Shown here piece by piece: positions 10,049 to 19,262 of a DNA stretch of 21,557 nt. Location of the stretch: NCBI GenBank assembly GCA_033557675.1, contig JAWQRM010000549.1:1-21557 (forward strand), given 5' to 3'. A model generated the notes under the pieces. It was not told where the DNA came from. It was given only the letters and a program-made list of their open reading frames with translations, and searched no databases. Both the position numbers and the translations under genes were made by a program. This stretch comes from Coptodactyla brooksi (taxonomy: Eukaryota; Arthropoda; Insecta; Coleoptera; Scarabaeidae). Numbering within the stretch: the first letter of the stretch is position 1; each line of letters begins with the position of its first letter.

Positions 10049-10876
10049 TAGAATGTGAAGCTAATGCTTTATCTTCATCAGATACATGAAAATGGATTCA
10101 TTTATCAGGTGATAAAGTTCTACGTTTGTTATTACTAATAACAAAACTCCTATGTTTTGGATATAAACATAAAATACGAGCAACAAAGTAATACAAACAT
10201 TTATTTGTTTTACATCTGATTATCTATTTCTTAAGGCGCATTTACATCTGCTTTTTGATGCTAGTTTACATTTCAATGTAACTATTAAATCCCGTTGACC
10301 CATTTCTTTTGTTTTTAATTTTAAATAGGTGCTTTTATAAAGAAAATTATTGCAAACATCTTAAGCAAAACACTCGCTCATAATGGTAATCTTATGAATT
10401 TAGCTTCCCGTTTTTCTTTCTTAGTACCTCGATAAAATGCTAATAGGCAGTTATCAGCGTATGAGATCTCCTCATATCGATTCATATAAATGAATAATTA
10501 GCGGACCGCAAAGCGGCAGCTAGGAGACCGTTTTTATTTTATTTTCGCTGTAGCGTCCGTTCCGTGAATACATTTTCAATCATAATGAAGTTTGAAGTAA
10601 ATGAATAGATGGCAGATAGCTCACACCCGACTTGGGTCATTGTTATTCCTAGCTATCTGATTGTACCGTCACGCCGCTTATCTCGAACTTTTAATCTTAT
10701 CGTGTTGGTATCGCTGGCCCGTCGATAAAAATACGCCCTACCCACTACTGACCTTCCTGAAAACGTTTACTACAAGTAGAATGAAATTTTAACAATAAAA
10801 CCATCCTTATGTGTTTGGGTGCTGTAGAATATGTCGTACACAATGGTAATAATAATCAATGGGCAATAAACTTTGG
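10049..10876. other. Unassigned spacer
   Basis: No gene and no repeat recognised. A GC-richer stretch at about 10500-10760 includes GCGGACCGCAAAGCGGCAGC and several CpGs but is closed by stops in all frames that I checked. Nothing else is visible. Confidence 0.4.
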
Positions 10877-10899
10877 ATATATATATATATATATATATA
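10877..10899. repeat. (AT)n microsatellite at a transposon end
   Basis: Alternating A and T up to the first base of the inverted repeat at 10900. The TA target duplication of the next element is part of this run, so the element either landed in the microsatellite or seeded it. Confidence 0.9.
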
Positions 10900-11718
10900 C
10901 AGGGTGTTCTCTGAGGTAACCAACAAACTTAATCAATTCTTTTTTGTTTTAGAGATATCGACAAAAATAGAAATATGGATCAGTTAATGTAATTTGTCAA
11001 TATAATCCAACGATTACAGAATCATTTAGAGCTTATTCCGAGTATCCTTTTTACAGGTGAGTCTCAAGTAACTCGAGATAGTATAAACAATACCAGAAAT
11101 TCTAATACTTGGGCCCATGAAAACTCACATATTGTAGTTGGGAGCAATCACACACATCGTTTCAAATAATCACATTATTGGACCGCATTTTATTGAAGAA
11201 TATCTCGCGACAAATTATTATCGCAATTTCTTGGGGAATACTCTACCAGAATACTAGGCAAGTTATTACATTTTTACACCAAAAGTTTGCTGGGCGATGG
11301 ATAGGAAGAGGAGGCCCTATGCCATGGCCTGCACGTTCTCTCGACTTGTCGCTACAGAAGTTTTTCCTTTGGGGTTGCCTTAAATCTTGTATTTATAATG
11401 ATGGTAAGCCAGATACGCGAGAAGATTTGATAGTCATAATAGTGCCATAATTAAGCAGTAGATTCTTTGCGAAATGAACTTGCAGATATTAATTGGCACC
11501 AAAACATGGCTTAAAGACTAGCAGCATGTTTGGAAAGCGCAGGGGAGCAATTCTAGCAATTATTATAATAATTTTGGCCAACATGATCAACATTTCTTCT
11601 TTTATCGATATCTCGAGAACAAAAAGGAATTGACCTATGGTGTTTGTAAACTTTTTTGATCAGAATCACCTCTAGAACACATCATATAAATTTGTCGGTT
11701 ACCTCAGGAAACACCCTG
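10900..11718 (+). mobile_element. Mariner-like element with both inverted ends
   Basis: The left end, CAGGGTGTTCTCTGAGGTAA from 10900, and the reverse complement of the right end, CAGGGTGTTTCCTGAGGTAA ending at 11718, match at most positions. TA lies just outside each (10898-10899 and 11719-11720), the target duplication of Tc1/mariner elements. A second inner pair of arms, around GAGATATCGA(C/T)AAAA, lies at about 10934-10985 and 11580-11634. In the right arm a spacer of about 55 bp separates the two blocks. The element is 819 bp, shorter than a full mariner (about 1.3 kb), and carries only a broken transposase. Confidence 0.9.
11050..11450 (+). pseudogene. Mariner-like transposase remnant
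   Basis: Pieces of a DDE transposase in several frames. FTGESQVTRDSINNTRNSN and a following WAHENSHIVV with HTHRFK (about 11053-11168) correspond to the first catalytic region; the acidic residue before ES is Gly here. Next come IGPHFIEEYLA-like residues in another frame, then FAGRWIGRGGPMPWPARS and LQKFFLWGCLKS (about 11285-11390), the end of the catalytic core. There the residue expected to be acidic before FF is Lys. NDGKPDTREDLI follows. The second catalytic block is missing, so an internal deletion is likely. The open frame at 11178-11450 is the best preserved part. It is certainly non-functional as it stands. Confidence 0.85.
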
Positions 11719-12371
11719 TATATAAATATATGAACTACAGTTAGACATTTATTTATTCTCTGCTGTCTATTACTCTTTTCATGTATCTGTGTTAAATTAA
11801 TGCGACATGTCAGAACTCACTTAGGAACAGAGCAAAAAGTGCGGAGTCTACCTTATCTGGTACTGCTAATTGCCGTTGGTGGCGCTGAAACTCGGCCAAA
11901 CCCTGACTGGCTCCGATAAGCAGGGGGCCTTCTCAAAACTGCAAAAACACGCGACAGGCCCGGTCAGGGACCGAAAACCCAACATTATTTAACCGGAAAT
12001 ATAATAAATCATTAAGATAAGCGCATTTGGAAGACGTATTAACATGCATGATGCTCAAGTTTGAATGTATAATGATTGATATTGACTGATGGTTATTGTA
12101 CTTCAAATGACAACGTGTGCAAATATTATGGAGTAGATGTTGCACAGCACACGACTTTCTCTAACCTTGACCGTAGTTGTATTTTGAGAGTAGATTTGTG
12201 ACATGATAATCAAAAACGTGTTTCATCTATTATATTTCATACCTTTTATTGTCATTACATATTTTATATAATTATTTAAACCACACAACAGAACTAATAT
12301 TTTTGTTTTGAATGAAGATAATATTTTTTATTAAAGAAATGTTTTTTTTTGGTTTTAAATGTTATTTTGTT
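11719..12371. other. Spacer containing one exon-like GC island
   Basis: No protein gene is recognised. The stretch 11835-11990 is clearly GC-richer than its surroundings and has splice-like borders (listed separately). The rest is AT-rich up to the TTAA at 12372, where the piggyBac-type end begins. Confidence 0.45.
11821..11938 (-). other. Exon-like segment with splice-site-like borders
   Basis: On the minus strand a pyrimidine tract, GTGTTTTTGCAG, ends at 11939, and CTAA/GTGAGT follows 118 nt later with GT at 11820-11819. Between them GC is near 50% against about 30% outside. All three frames contain a stop (the longest reads LRRPPAYRSQSGFGRVSAPP), so it would be a terminal coding exon, an untranslated exon or a non-coding RNA exon, or simply chance. 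Confidence 0.25.
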
Positions 12372-12390
12372 TTAAACCTGCTGTGCTCCT

Positions 12391-12582
12391 CCGGTCACTA
12401 TGTTCCGAAACGGATTTCCAAGTTTTATAACTTTGTTATCTTTCATTATTTGTCTCCATGATTTTGTGACTTTGTTTGCTGGTGCGCAAAGTATAACATT
12501 GCCAAACAGTTTTTTCAAGAAATTATTATTACATTTTTTAAACAACATTCTTACGTATATAATTCTCGGGTCATTATGACCC
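12391..12582. repeat. Subterminal palindromes of the piggyBac element
   Basis: GGGTCATTATGACCC at 12568-12582 is a perfect 6-bp-arm palindrome. CCGGTCACTATGTTCCG at 12391-12407 looks like a mutated second copy. The right end of copy 2 has CGGGTCACTGTGACCCG at 19687-19703. A shared palindrome near the ends suggests transposase-binding or structural sites. The minus frame at 12372-12596 across this region is not a gene. Confidence 0.7.
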
Positions 12583-12624
12583 AAAACTATTTGCAATTTT
12601 ATTTTTAATCTTCTTTATACGAAT

Positions 12625-12668
12625 AAGATTATGCATTCATATGCAACCAACAAGATTATGCATTCATA
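12625..12668 (+). repeat. 17-bp direct repeat upstream of the piggyBac promoter
   Basis: AAGATTATGCATTCATA occurs at 12625-12641 and again at 12652-12668 with 27-bp spacing. It lies 65-105 bp before the TATA box, so it may be a binding-site pair or a short duplication. Confidence 0.85.
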
Positions 12669-12730
12669 CTGGTCGAATATGCAAGTATGTGCATGTCTGA
12701 GCATGTATGTGTGTGCATACTAATATGTCA

Positions 12731-12762
12731 TATAAATAGGGAACACGGACAGCGCACGGACA
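12731..12762 (+). promoter_or_regulatory. TATA box and initiator of the piggyBac relic
   Basis: TATAAATA at 12731-12738 is followed about 30 nt downstream by GGACAGTTTC, an initiator-like site with A at about 12761. The transposase ATG is at 12804, giving a short leader. Spacing fits an RNA polymerase II core promoter. Confidence 0.5.
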
Positions 12763-12803
12763 GTTTCTTTATATACAGTGTTGAATAAGCACCATCATAA
12801 ATA

Positions 12804-13775
12804 ATGGCGAGGCGATTTCTATCTGATGAAGAAATAGCATCGATACATGCAAATGCATCCGACGATGAAGATACTTCTGAAGCTGAAAATCATACCAGCG
12901 ATGATAGCGACTATGAAAAATCCGAAGCAGACTATGATCCTTCAGATAAAGACTAATATACTCCTGTTTGTAAAAATTGCAACACCATGAAGTCACGCCA
13001 TTGGGGTAAAATTTACAGTAAGTGCAAATTAGGGTAAGCTCTTCAAATGATTAGAATTTCAGAGTTAGACTTTTGCTTTGTAAATTTAATCGTTTATTTG
13101 TATCAATACAGTTCGTTTGTGTTATGTCGTATCCAGAGTGAAGGATATTCTATGTGCCTTTCAAGTTATCGTGAACCCTACATTTGAAAATATTGTGTTG
13201 AAGATCTGGATAATATTACAATACAAGCATATATAGGATTATTGTTGTTGGCAATTATGGCTAAATTGTGCAATGTAGGTGATAATGTTACTGTTGATGA
13301 ATAACTTGTTGGCTTCAGAGGACGCTGTCCTTTCAAGCAGTATATTCTCAGAAAGGCAGCAAAATATGGCATCAGATACATGTGATAATTTTTTCGCGTC
13401 TAAAAAATTGGATGAAATGCTCCTCAAAAGAAAACACTAACTTCCCGTGATTATAATAAGGAAAGAAGTACATAGTTCTACATTTTAGTTTACCACGGAT
13501 ACCACAATTATGTCATATGTGCCTAAAAAATAAAAACGTTACTCTCTTGAGCACAATGCACAGTGATAAGGAAGTGAGCAGCAGGGAGGACAAGAAGCCA
13601 CAAGTGATGAAAAACCAATGGATGGCCTATTATTTTGTTCTGCGATATATTTGTTGATACTTATAATGTATGTGTGTTATGGAGAGAGATAAATCCAGAT
13701 TGAATATCTCAATAAGAACGGTCTGTACAAGAGAAAACTATTTCCAGAAGAATTGGATAATTGAACTAATGGTAT
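12804..13775 (+). pseudogene. piggyBac-type transposase relic
   Basis: ATG at 12804 opens a 50-codon frame, MARRFLSDEEIASIHANASD then an acidic stretch ending YDPSDKD, and stops at TAA 12954. Such an acidic N-terminus is usual in piggyBac transposases. Later pieces are LDNITIQAYIGLLLLA (13203-13250), VGDNVTVDE-stop-LVGFRGRCPF (13278-13334, first catalytic Asp in TVDE), and KYGIRY. Directly after comes TCDNFFASKKLDEMLLKRK (13378 on, second catalytic Asp). Then STMHSDKEVSSREDKKPQV (13550 on) and NQWMAYYFVLRYIC, with NGLYKRKLFPEELDN at the end. Segments between GLLLLA and TVDE, between KYGIRY and TCDN, and around the third Asp (before NQWM) are deleted. Only about 300 of the roughly 550 residues usual for the family remain. 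It cannot be active. Confidence 0.9.
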
Positions 13776-13960
13776 ACTATAACATGTTATAAGTATAATA
13801 AATGTTTGTGTAAGGTTCATGTTGTGTATTATTGTTATCAGTATAGAGATTAGGGAATAATTGGATGCACATCAGAATTTATTTGATATTCTTTATTGTT
13901 TTTAGATTTAGTATTATTGTATTATCGTAGTATTGTACATTATTGTATTACAATGATGTT

Positions 13961-15849
13961 AGTGTATTATGTACTATCAATTTGCTTTGTTTTCCATATT
14001 TCTATGCAAGTTTGTTTTAGACCAAACGTCTCATTTCCTCTCATAATGCACATTTTCCCCCTTCTACGTTTTCAACTGTCCTTGCTTTGCACACCTTTCT
14101 TGTCGTTCCATTTCCATCCTTTTCACATCTCCAAGCCGTTAACTAAATTTCTGTAATTACATTCTCTACGGGCTGTGCATCCAGTTTTTATCTAATATAT
14201 TTGTTTTTTTACTTCATACATAATTATTTAATCGTTAATATTTTTTAAATGTCACATTTCTGTGAAGTTTGTTTTGCGAGCAACAATTAACGCTAAGAAC
14301 AATTTGATTTTTGTTATATTAATCAAACAGCCATTAATGTTACATATAATCAAATTTTTATCAATTTTTACTTATCTATTATTAATAAGACAGATAACGA
14401 GATAATTACTGAGATAGTTAATAAGATAGTTTATCAGAAAGTTAACTGAGAAAAGATATAAAAATGAAAACACAAAAACGGAGATAACTTACCAAGTCTT
14501 TCCCTTTACGGCGTTTTAGAATTTTGTAAACTAAAGAGTATAATTTTTTCAGCAATACTGTTAATGGTATAGAGCATCTAATTCCCATTTACGTATAATA
14601 CTAGTAAGTAATAGCAATTATAGTAACGTCCAAATAAAGTAATCTCGCTTATTCCGTTCATATTATCAATCCCTCTGTCAGAGGAAGTAATCCATCATAC
14701 AATAAATAAGGAAAATCATAGTTGATCTTCCTTATGGGTATTAATACAGTTATATAATATCCTTATGGATATTAGTGCGACTTGCAGATTTATTAATTCA
14801 ACCAACTGCTTATAAATACCCACATGCGAATGCGTATTATTAATTGCACACACATATATTCAATTAAGTTTCTTGATATTATCTCCTACCAAGATTTATT
14901 AAACGCAACATTAGCATTCGTTAATATGTGGCTAGGAAACGTTTCCTGTTTAGAAAGTACAGCTTACAAATTTGTGCAAAGCAACTGAACAAACTCGGCA
15001 AATGTCGGTCTACGTAAAAGGACTAACATCTTACTGCTTGCTATTAATAACGCCTTATCTAGATTGAGATCTCATTTTTAAGTACAGTTCGAGTGCAAAG
15101 TTGTTTACAATTATGTTATATCTCTTTACGTGTGACTTTGTCTATTTATTATGAATCTAAAGCTCCTACTTATTTCTCAAAAAAGGTCCACCAAAGATTA
15201 ATATCAAACTTTCCAATGATAAAAAACAACGGAATGGCGCCATATCAGATTAAGTGTAGATATTTATTTATATCCAAATATGTGTCCCAGTATTCGTTAT
15301 CGCAGTGATCTTTAGGTTCGAGCCCATGTGCATCAGATCCACGATATAGGATCTTATCGGGCTTGTTAAATTATATCTGCAGATGAGTGCACACTTATGT
15401 CTCGATCGCCTTCTAGATATATCGTCATTATACTCTAAAGGAAAGTTTGTAAAAATCAGAAGGTTCTACGTTACATTACGTTGACATTTATCTCTAAGAT
15501 ATGATCTACACATTATTGAGAATGAGTATTTGATTCTTGTTTAATTATAATAAAAGATAACTACAGTTTGGATAACTATCTTGGATATTATCTTTGGATA
15601 TCTTGCTAACATTTTTGTAAAATAAAACCCTTCTAAAAATATAGTAACGATATGTAGTAATTGTTCACTTTTAATTAAAGTAATAATGGATTAAAATTCT
15701 ACAATCATTCAAAATTAGTATCACGATGATGGGGCAATTTTGTTTGAATAGGCACGCAAAAGAAAAACATTCGAATAGCGTTGGGTCAGATGATCTAGAA
15801 CGCAAAACTTGCAACACCATCAAATTGTAATGACCATTGCAGTAAATCT
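13961..15849. other. Unassigned AT-rich spacer
   Basis: No gene in 1.9 kb. Contents: a pyrimidine-rich + strand tract at 14020-14140 that produces a chance open frame; a run of GATA-containing words at 14385-14460; TCCTTATGG(G/A)TATTA repeated at about 14728 and 14760. GGTTCGAGCCC near 15316 fits a Pol III B box but has no tRNA fold. Chance frames at 15093-15308 and 15671-15883 (-) have no motifs. Confidence 0.45.
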
Positions 15850-16066
15850 TCATTATTAACCAAAAAGGGTAATGTGGAAACAATACTCTTCTGGCTATGT
15901 TAATTTAGCTTAACTGGTTGCGATTAATTAAATGATCATCTTCAGAAGCCTTTGCAAATATAAAGAGAAAATCATAAAATAAATTAGAAATATAATGTAA
16001 GTTTATAAAGGATAGTAAACTAAATTTTAAATTGTTAGTTGTAAGTGAGGTGTCTCTAAAAGTTAT

Positions 16067-16090
16067 TTAAATTTCTTTGATAATGAAATG
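16067..16090. repeat. Inner part of the Penelope left arm
   Basis: TTAAATTTCTTTGATAATGA here pairs exactly in sense with its reverse complement, TCATTATCAAAGAAATTTAA at about 16822-16841. It is the best conserved block of the inverted arms and a good anchor for aligning them. The minus frame at 16067-16276 is a shadow. Confidence 0.7.
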
Positions 16091-16190
16091 GTAGAAATGC
16101 AGAAATAATAAGAAAAGCTTACATTTACATAATTCATAAACGAGAATTTGTTTTGTTTGAATGTAGTATTTGTTTGTATCTAATAATCTA

Positions 16191-16650
16191 GAAAAACTCC
16201 TTTCGAGATATAACATAAAAGCAACATTTAAGACCAACAATTCATTAAAACAAATTCTCAACAACGCTAAGGACAAGATTAATAAAATGAATAAGAATGG
16301 TGTTTATGAATTATAATGTAACATATGCCAGGCCACATGCATAGGAGAAATAGGCCACATGCATAGGAGCCCTTAAGCTAAAGATAAAAGAACGCAAACT
16401 CAATGAAAGATGCCACTTACTTTTTACAAAACATAACTGTAACAAAAGACATAATATAAAAATACTACATCAAATACCTACAAGTGACTTACTAGAATTA
16501 ACAGTCATTCGAAATAGATAAACTTTTACATACAAAACTCCATATAAAATGCCTTAACGAACAAATCAACACACTTATCATACATATATATGTATAACTA
16601 TTTACAAGATCCCTTTAATACCCCTCTAGAAGTCACCACTCATCCACTTC
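16191..16650 (+). pseudogene. GIY-YIG endonuclease domain of a Penelope-like element
   Basis: The frame from 16191 reads EKLLSRYNIKATFKTNNSLK, then NKMNKNGVYEL, a TAA stop at 16314, and CNICQATCIGEIG. GVY and the -IG- of ATCIG are the two halves of the GIY-YIG motif, with the expected cysteines (CNIC) of the Penelope type; the second Tyr is Cys here. After a 22-bp duplication the frame shifts. LKIKERKLNERCHLLFTKHN and HNIKILHQIPTSDLLEL follow to about 16500, covering the ILH...LLE part that holds the metal-binding Glu. The single-strand nicking activity used for target-primed insertion must be lost. Confidence 0.85.
16330..16369 (+). repeat. Short tandem duplication inside the GIY-YIG relic
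   Basis: AGGCCACATGCATAGGAG occurs at 16330-16347 and again, exact, at 16352-16369 (22-bp period). It breaks the frame just after the -IGE- of the GIY-YIG motif, so it is one of the inactivating lesions. Confidence 0.95.
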
Positions 16651-16961
16651 ACATGGTCAAACGGTCCTAAAATAATATGTGTTTTCAATATGTATCTGTA
16701 CCTCGTGTATACCAGTTATACAAGTTCTAATAAAAGTTTTTGACCCTCATAACAACAGATTCATAAAAATTACACAACATAAACATAAGTTTTTCTCATT
16801 ATTTCTACATTTTTTCCATTTCATTATCAAAGAAATTTAAATAACTTTTAGACACCTCACTTACAACTAACATAATTTAACATTTAATTTACTAACCTTT
16901 ATAGACCTACATTATATTTATAATTTATTTTATGATTCTCTCTTTATAGTTGCAAAGGCTT

Positions 16962-17005
16962 CTGAAGATGATTATTTAATTAATCGAAACTAGTTAAGCT
17001 AAATT
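16962..17005 (+). other. Hammerhead-ribozyme-like motif in the Penelope repeat
   Basis: CTGAAGA at 16962-16968 fits the hammerhead core CUGANGA. GATTA at 16970-16974 can pair with TAATC at 16981-16985 as stem II, and GAAA follows at 16986-16989. Hammerhead ribozymes are known in Penelope terminal repeats. The extra T at 16969 between the core and the stem, and a stem III (TAG/CTA) that is weak, suggest a decayed or variant copy. In the left arm the GAAA reads GCAA. Confidence 0.35.
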
Positions 17006-17154
17006 ATAAATTGACACAGCCAGAAAAGTATTATTTCCATATTACTCTTTTCAATTAATAATAAGTGGCTATAAACGGAGAAACAATAACTCTTCATTAT
17101 TAACATCATCCAAATAAGTATATAAATGAGTAAATCATAAATATGGTAAATATC

Positions 17155-17158
<4 letters not shown>

Positions 17159-17194
<36 letters not shown>
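17159..17194. repeat. (AT)n microsatellite
   Basis: About 17 AT units without interruption just past the Penelope right arm. It gives the false YIYI run in the minus frame at 16999-17295. Confidence 0.95.
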
Positions 17195-17196
<2 letters not shown>

Positions 17197-17580
17197 TACG
17201 GGGATTAAAACTTTTATGGAATAACGAATTCTGTTATTGGATGTAAAGGGCAACTTCAAAGATTTTCCTTGTATCATTTTTGAATTCTGAACCATTTCGT
17301 GCCTACTATGTTATGTTGTCATGGAGATCTACATAAAACTTACTTGGTACGGGGGTAACATCGGATTAGATGCTATCTCTGGTAAATAATTGATATTGGA
17401 AGAAAAGTATAGGTACCCATAATAAAATTGCTAAAAGTTTAGAAACTAAAATCTGCAATATAAGTTTATTTCAAAACTTTAATTATTGTCAAAATTTCGC
17501 GTTGACACATACAACTGCTCATAATGCCACAGCAATCGAACTCCTGTCATCAATGCTTACATGGAAATGGCAAAAAATAG

Positions 17581-17592
17581 TATGACGTCATA
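17581..17592. promoter_or_regulatory. 12-bp palindrome with CRE core
   Basis: TATGACGTCATA is a perfect palindrome around TGACGTCA, a bZIP (CREB/ATF) binding octamer, and is followed by a direct repeat of CATAGTGAC. No promoter or gene can be tied to it. Confidence 0.3.
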
Positions 17593-18049
17593 GTCATAGT
17601 GACAATAACATAGTGACGATAAGAGCTTTGTTTACCCTCTCTACAAACAAGTAGTGAGTCAGCAGCAAACTTTTGGTCTTCAAATTATCTTCGAGATTTA
17701 TATGTAATTCTAGAAATTATATACAGTATATTCTACACGAATAAATAATTTAGTATATAATAATATAATATATGTAATATAAATATAAATTATTTTTAAA
17801 AATGATCCTTCAAATAAAAACTCTAAATTTTATATGTGATGATGTACAGTACTTTTGCCATAAAGTAAATTAATGCATTTTTATAGCTAACAGCAATAAT
17901 TTACTTAGTTTAATTTTTTGTCCACTTTTGAAGAATAACTGATTGTTATTAAAATGCATGTACTATGAAACGCAAATATATCATTCAAAATCTTGCCAAA
18001 ATCAAGAAGAAAAGCTAAGATGCATTACAAAAGAAAATTGTACACCTAT

Positions 18050-18304
18050 TTAAATTTTGCGTATTGTATTTTCCAATATTGTTATGTTTTGTTTGCGATT
18101 GTCCACTAAAATTCTTAAATTATTTTCAAAATTTGATACCTGAAAACCAAAATTACAATTATGAAATATTTTGAAAACATGATTTTCATGCCTGCGTGGG
18201 TTGTTGCGGTTCCTGCTGTACCAATCTTGCAATTTATGGGTGTCACTTCCGATTTTGTTTATTTTTCTTTGTAATCTATCTCTCCAAATCGGTTCGTTAT
18301 GTTT
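18050..18304 (-). CDS. Unrecognised 84-codon open frame, possibly pre-RT fragment
   Basis: Open from 18304 (after TGA at 18307-18305) to a stop at 18052-18050, with no ATG start. It begins KHNEPIWRDRLQRKINKIGS and goes on DWYSRNRNNPRRHENHVFKI, ending ILENTIRKI. The first part (a Trp followed by Arg/Lys-rich amphipathic residues) recalls a short basic segment seen ahead of the reverse transcriptase in some non-LTR elements, but I cannot confirm it. GGTTTTCAG at about 18138 could be a splice acceptor that splits the frame. Composition is more protein-like than neighbouring frames, which are hydrophobic AT-rich noise. It is either a transposon fragment or chance. Confidence 0.25.
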   Translation of the reverse strand, partial: KHNEPIWRDRLQRKINKIGSDTHKLQDWYSRNRNNPRRHENHVFKIFHNCNFGFQVSNFENNLRILVDNRKQNITILENTIRKI

Positions 18305-18307
18305 TCA

Positions 18308-18788
18308 CAATTTTATTTTCTGTTTGGGTAGATGTATAAATTTCAGTAATAGTTGTTCACTGTATCTAATAATTTAAATGTGGATTTGGTTGACTTAATT
18401 TTTTAGATTGAAAATCAATTTACAAACGACCTTCCGTTTTTCTTGTAAATCTAGTCATTTTTTTTCGGGAATTTGATTATTATGTTTGTTAGTTTGATTT
18501 GAATTGTTATTTATGTGGTTATTATTATTAATTGTAATTTCGTCTTGATAATGTAGTTGATGTGTTCTGAGTTTGCTGTGTTATTAGTTTTGTAATTATT
18601 TTGACTACGAATTTTGTATTTCAGATTACGTCAATCATGTAAAGTTCATTTAGTATATTAATTTGGTTATAATGATATTAGATACTAGGTATTATTTTTA
18701 TATAGATTTTCTCTTCCGCTATTTTTAATATTGAATATTTAATACTAAATATTAACTTGAATATTTAGTATTGAATTATTCTATTATA
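18308..18788. other. Unassigned AT-rich spacer with a hairpin
   Basis: T-rich + strand without frames. AATACTAAATATT at 18741-18753 and AATATTTAGTATT at 18760-18772 form a perfect 13-bp stem with a 6-nt loop, 16 bp before the mariner terminus. Confidence 0.5.
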
Positions 18789-19205
18789 TTGGGTTGTTCG
18801 GAAAGTAAATTCGTATTTGAGTATAAATATTTTATGTAACTGCATATTCACCATTTTCGTCCAGCACCTTTTGCCATCTTTCTGGCAATGGCATGATTAC
18901 ACACCTATAAAACTTCTGATCCTTCCTGGCAAAAAACTGATCACAGTAATTTTTGATAGCCTCTTTTGAAGTAAAAGTTTTGCCGTCCATAAAATTTTGT
19001 GGAGACCGAAACAAGTAATAATCGGAAGTTACCAGATCTGGAGAATATGGTGAGTGTGGTAGTACATCCCATCCAAGCTTTTGGCGACTTACCAATTTCG
19101 ATTTCGAATTTTTTTCTATTGATCAATTCTGCCTTTTCTGTTTGATTGAATCATACGATTTGTGCAGTTGATGACAATACACTTCATAAAATTTTGCAAA
19201 ATTTC
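18789..19205 (-). pseudogene. Mariner transposase relic B
   Basis: A mariner C-terminal half read leftward, same family as 9510-10048. Upstream it reads YCHQLHKSYDSIKQKRQN (about 19125-19185). Then, in the main frame (19095-18832), LVSRQKLGWDVLPHSPYSPD, LVTSDYYLFRSPQNFMDGKT, DQFFARKDQKFYRC and LPERWQKVLDENGEY. The SDY Asp is kept. The HDNARPH-type block is deleted between IEK and LVSRQ (about 10 codons), and a stop follows RQN. After the ORF the terminus TTGGGTTGTTCGGAAAGTAA lies at 18789-18808 on the + strand, next to TATA. The 5' half and its terminal repeat are absent. Compared with relic A it is better preserved. Confidence 0.9.
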
Positions 19206-19262
19206 AAAAATTTTTTGGAATTTTGTATTTTTGCAAAAATTTCGAATGAGAGTGCCAGTTTT

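Larger units (their letters stand above)
12372..13960 (+). mobile_element. piggyBac-family element relic, copy 1
   Basis: The left end is taken as TTAA at 12372-12375 followed by ACCTGCTGTGCTCCT. The reverse complement of 19731-19745, the right end of copy 2, reads CCCGGCTGTTCTCCT, so the two share one terminal motif next to TTA(A). Subterminal palindromes occur at 12391-12407 (degraded) and 12568-12582 (GGGTCATTATGACCC). A promoter, a broken transposase and a 3' tail follow. The tail at 13838-13900 matches 19495-19560 of copy 2 (TGCACATCAGAATT). The right terminus of this copy was not found; homology fades near 13960. Confidence 0.85.
15850..17070 (+). mobile_element. Penelope-like element relic with inverted arms
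   Basis: A left arm at about 15855-16125 is the imperfect reverse complement of a right arm at about 16795-17060. Both hold TTCTGAAGATGAT, AAAGGCTTCTGAAGATGA, CTTACAACTAAC and AAGTTATTTAAATTTCTTTG or their complements. Between them lies a GIY-YIG endonuclease remnant on the + strand. Penelope-like elements end with an RT followed by GIY-YIG and are flanked by LTR-like repeats that are often inverted, truncated or tandem. The RT domain is absent, so this is a 5'-truncated copy with an inverted terminal segment in front. Divergence between arms is about 10-15% by eye. Confidence 0.85.
17071..18049. other. Unassigned AT-rich spacer
   Basis: No gene is recognised apart from the microsatellite and CRE-like palindrome listed separately. 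CATAGTGAC occurs twice at about 17595-17617, next to the palindrome. Confidence 0.45.

Noticed and set aside
11050..11065. Second ratchet-like site, TTTTTACAG/GTGAGT
   Set aside because: It lies inside the mariner-like transposase remnant and is explained by the coding sequence FTGES at that place.
13896..14156. 86-codon + frame
   Set aside because: Produced by a pyrimidine-rich tract; no motif, and it starts in the piggyBac 3' tail.
15316..15326. GGTTCGAGCCC, a perfect Pol III B box, as a tRNA or SINE
   Set aside because: No A box at the right distance and no cloverleaf stems around it.
16999..17295. 98-codon minus frame with a YIYIYI run
   Set aside because: The run is the translated (AT)n microsatellite; the rest has no motif.
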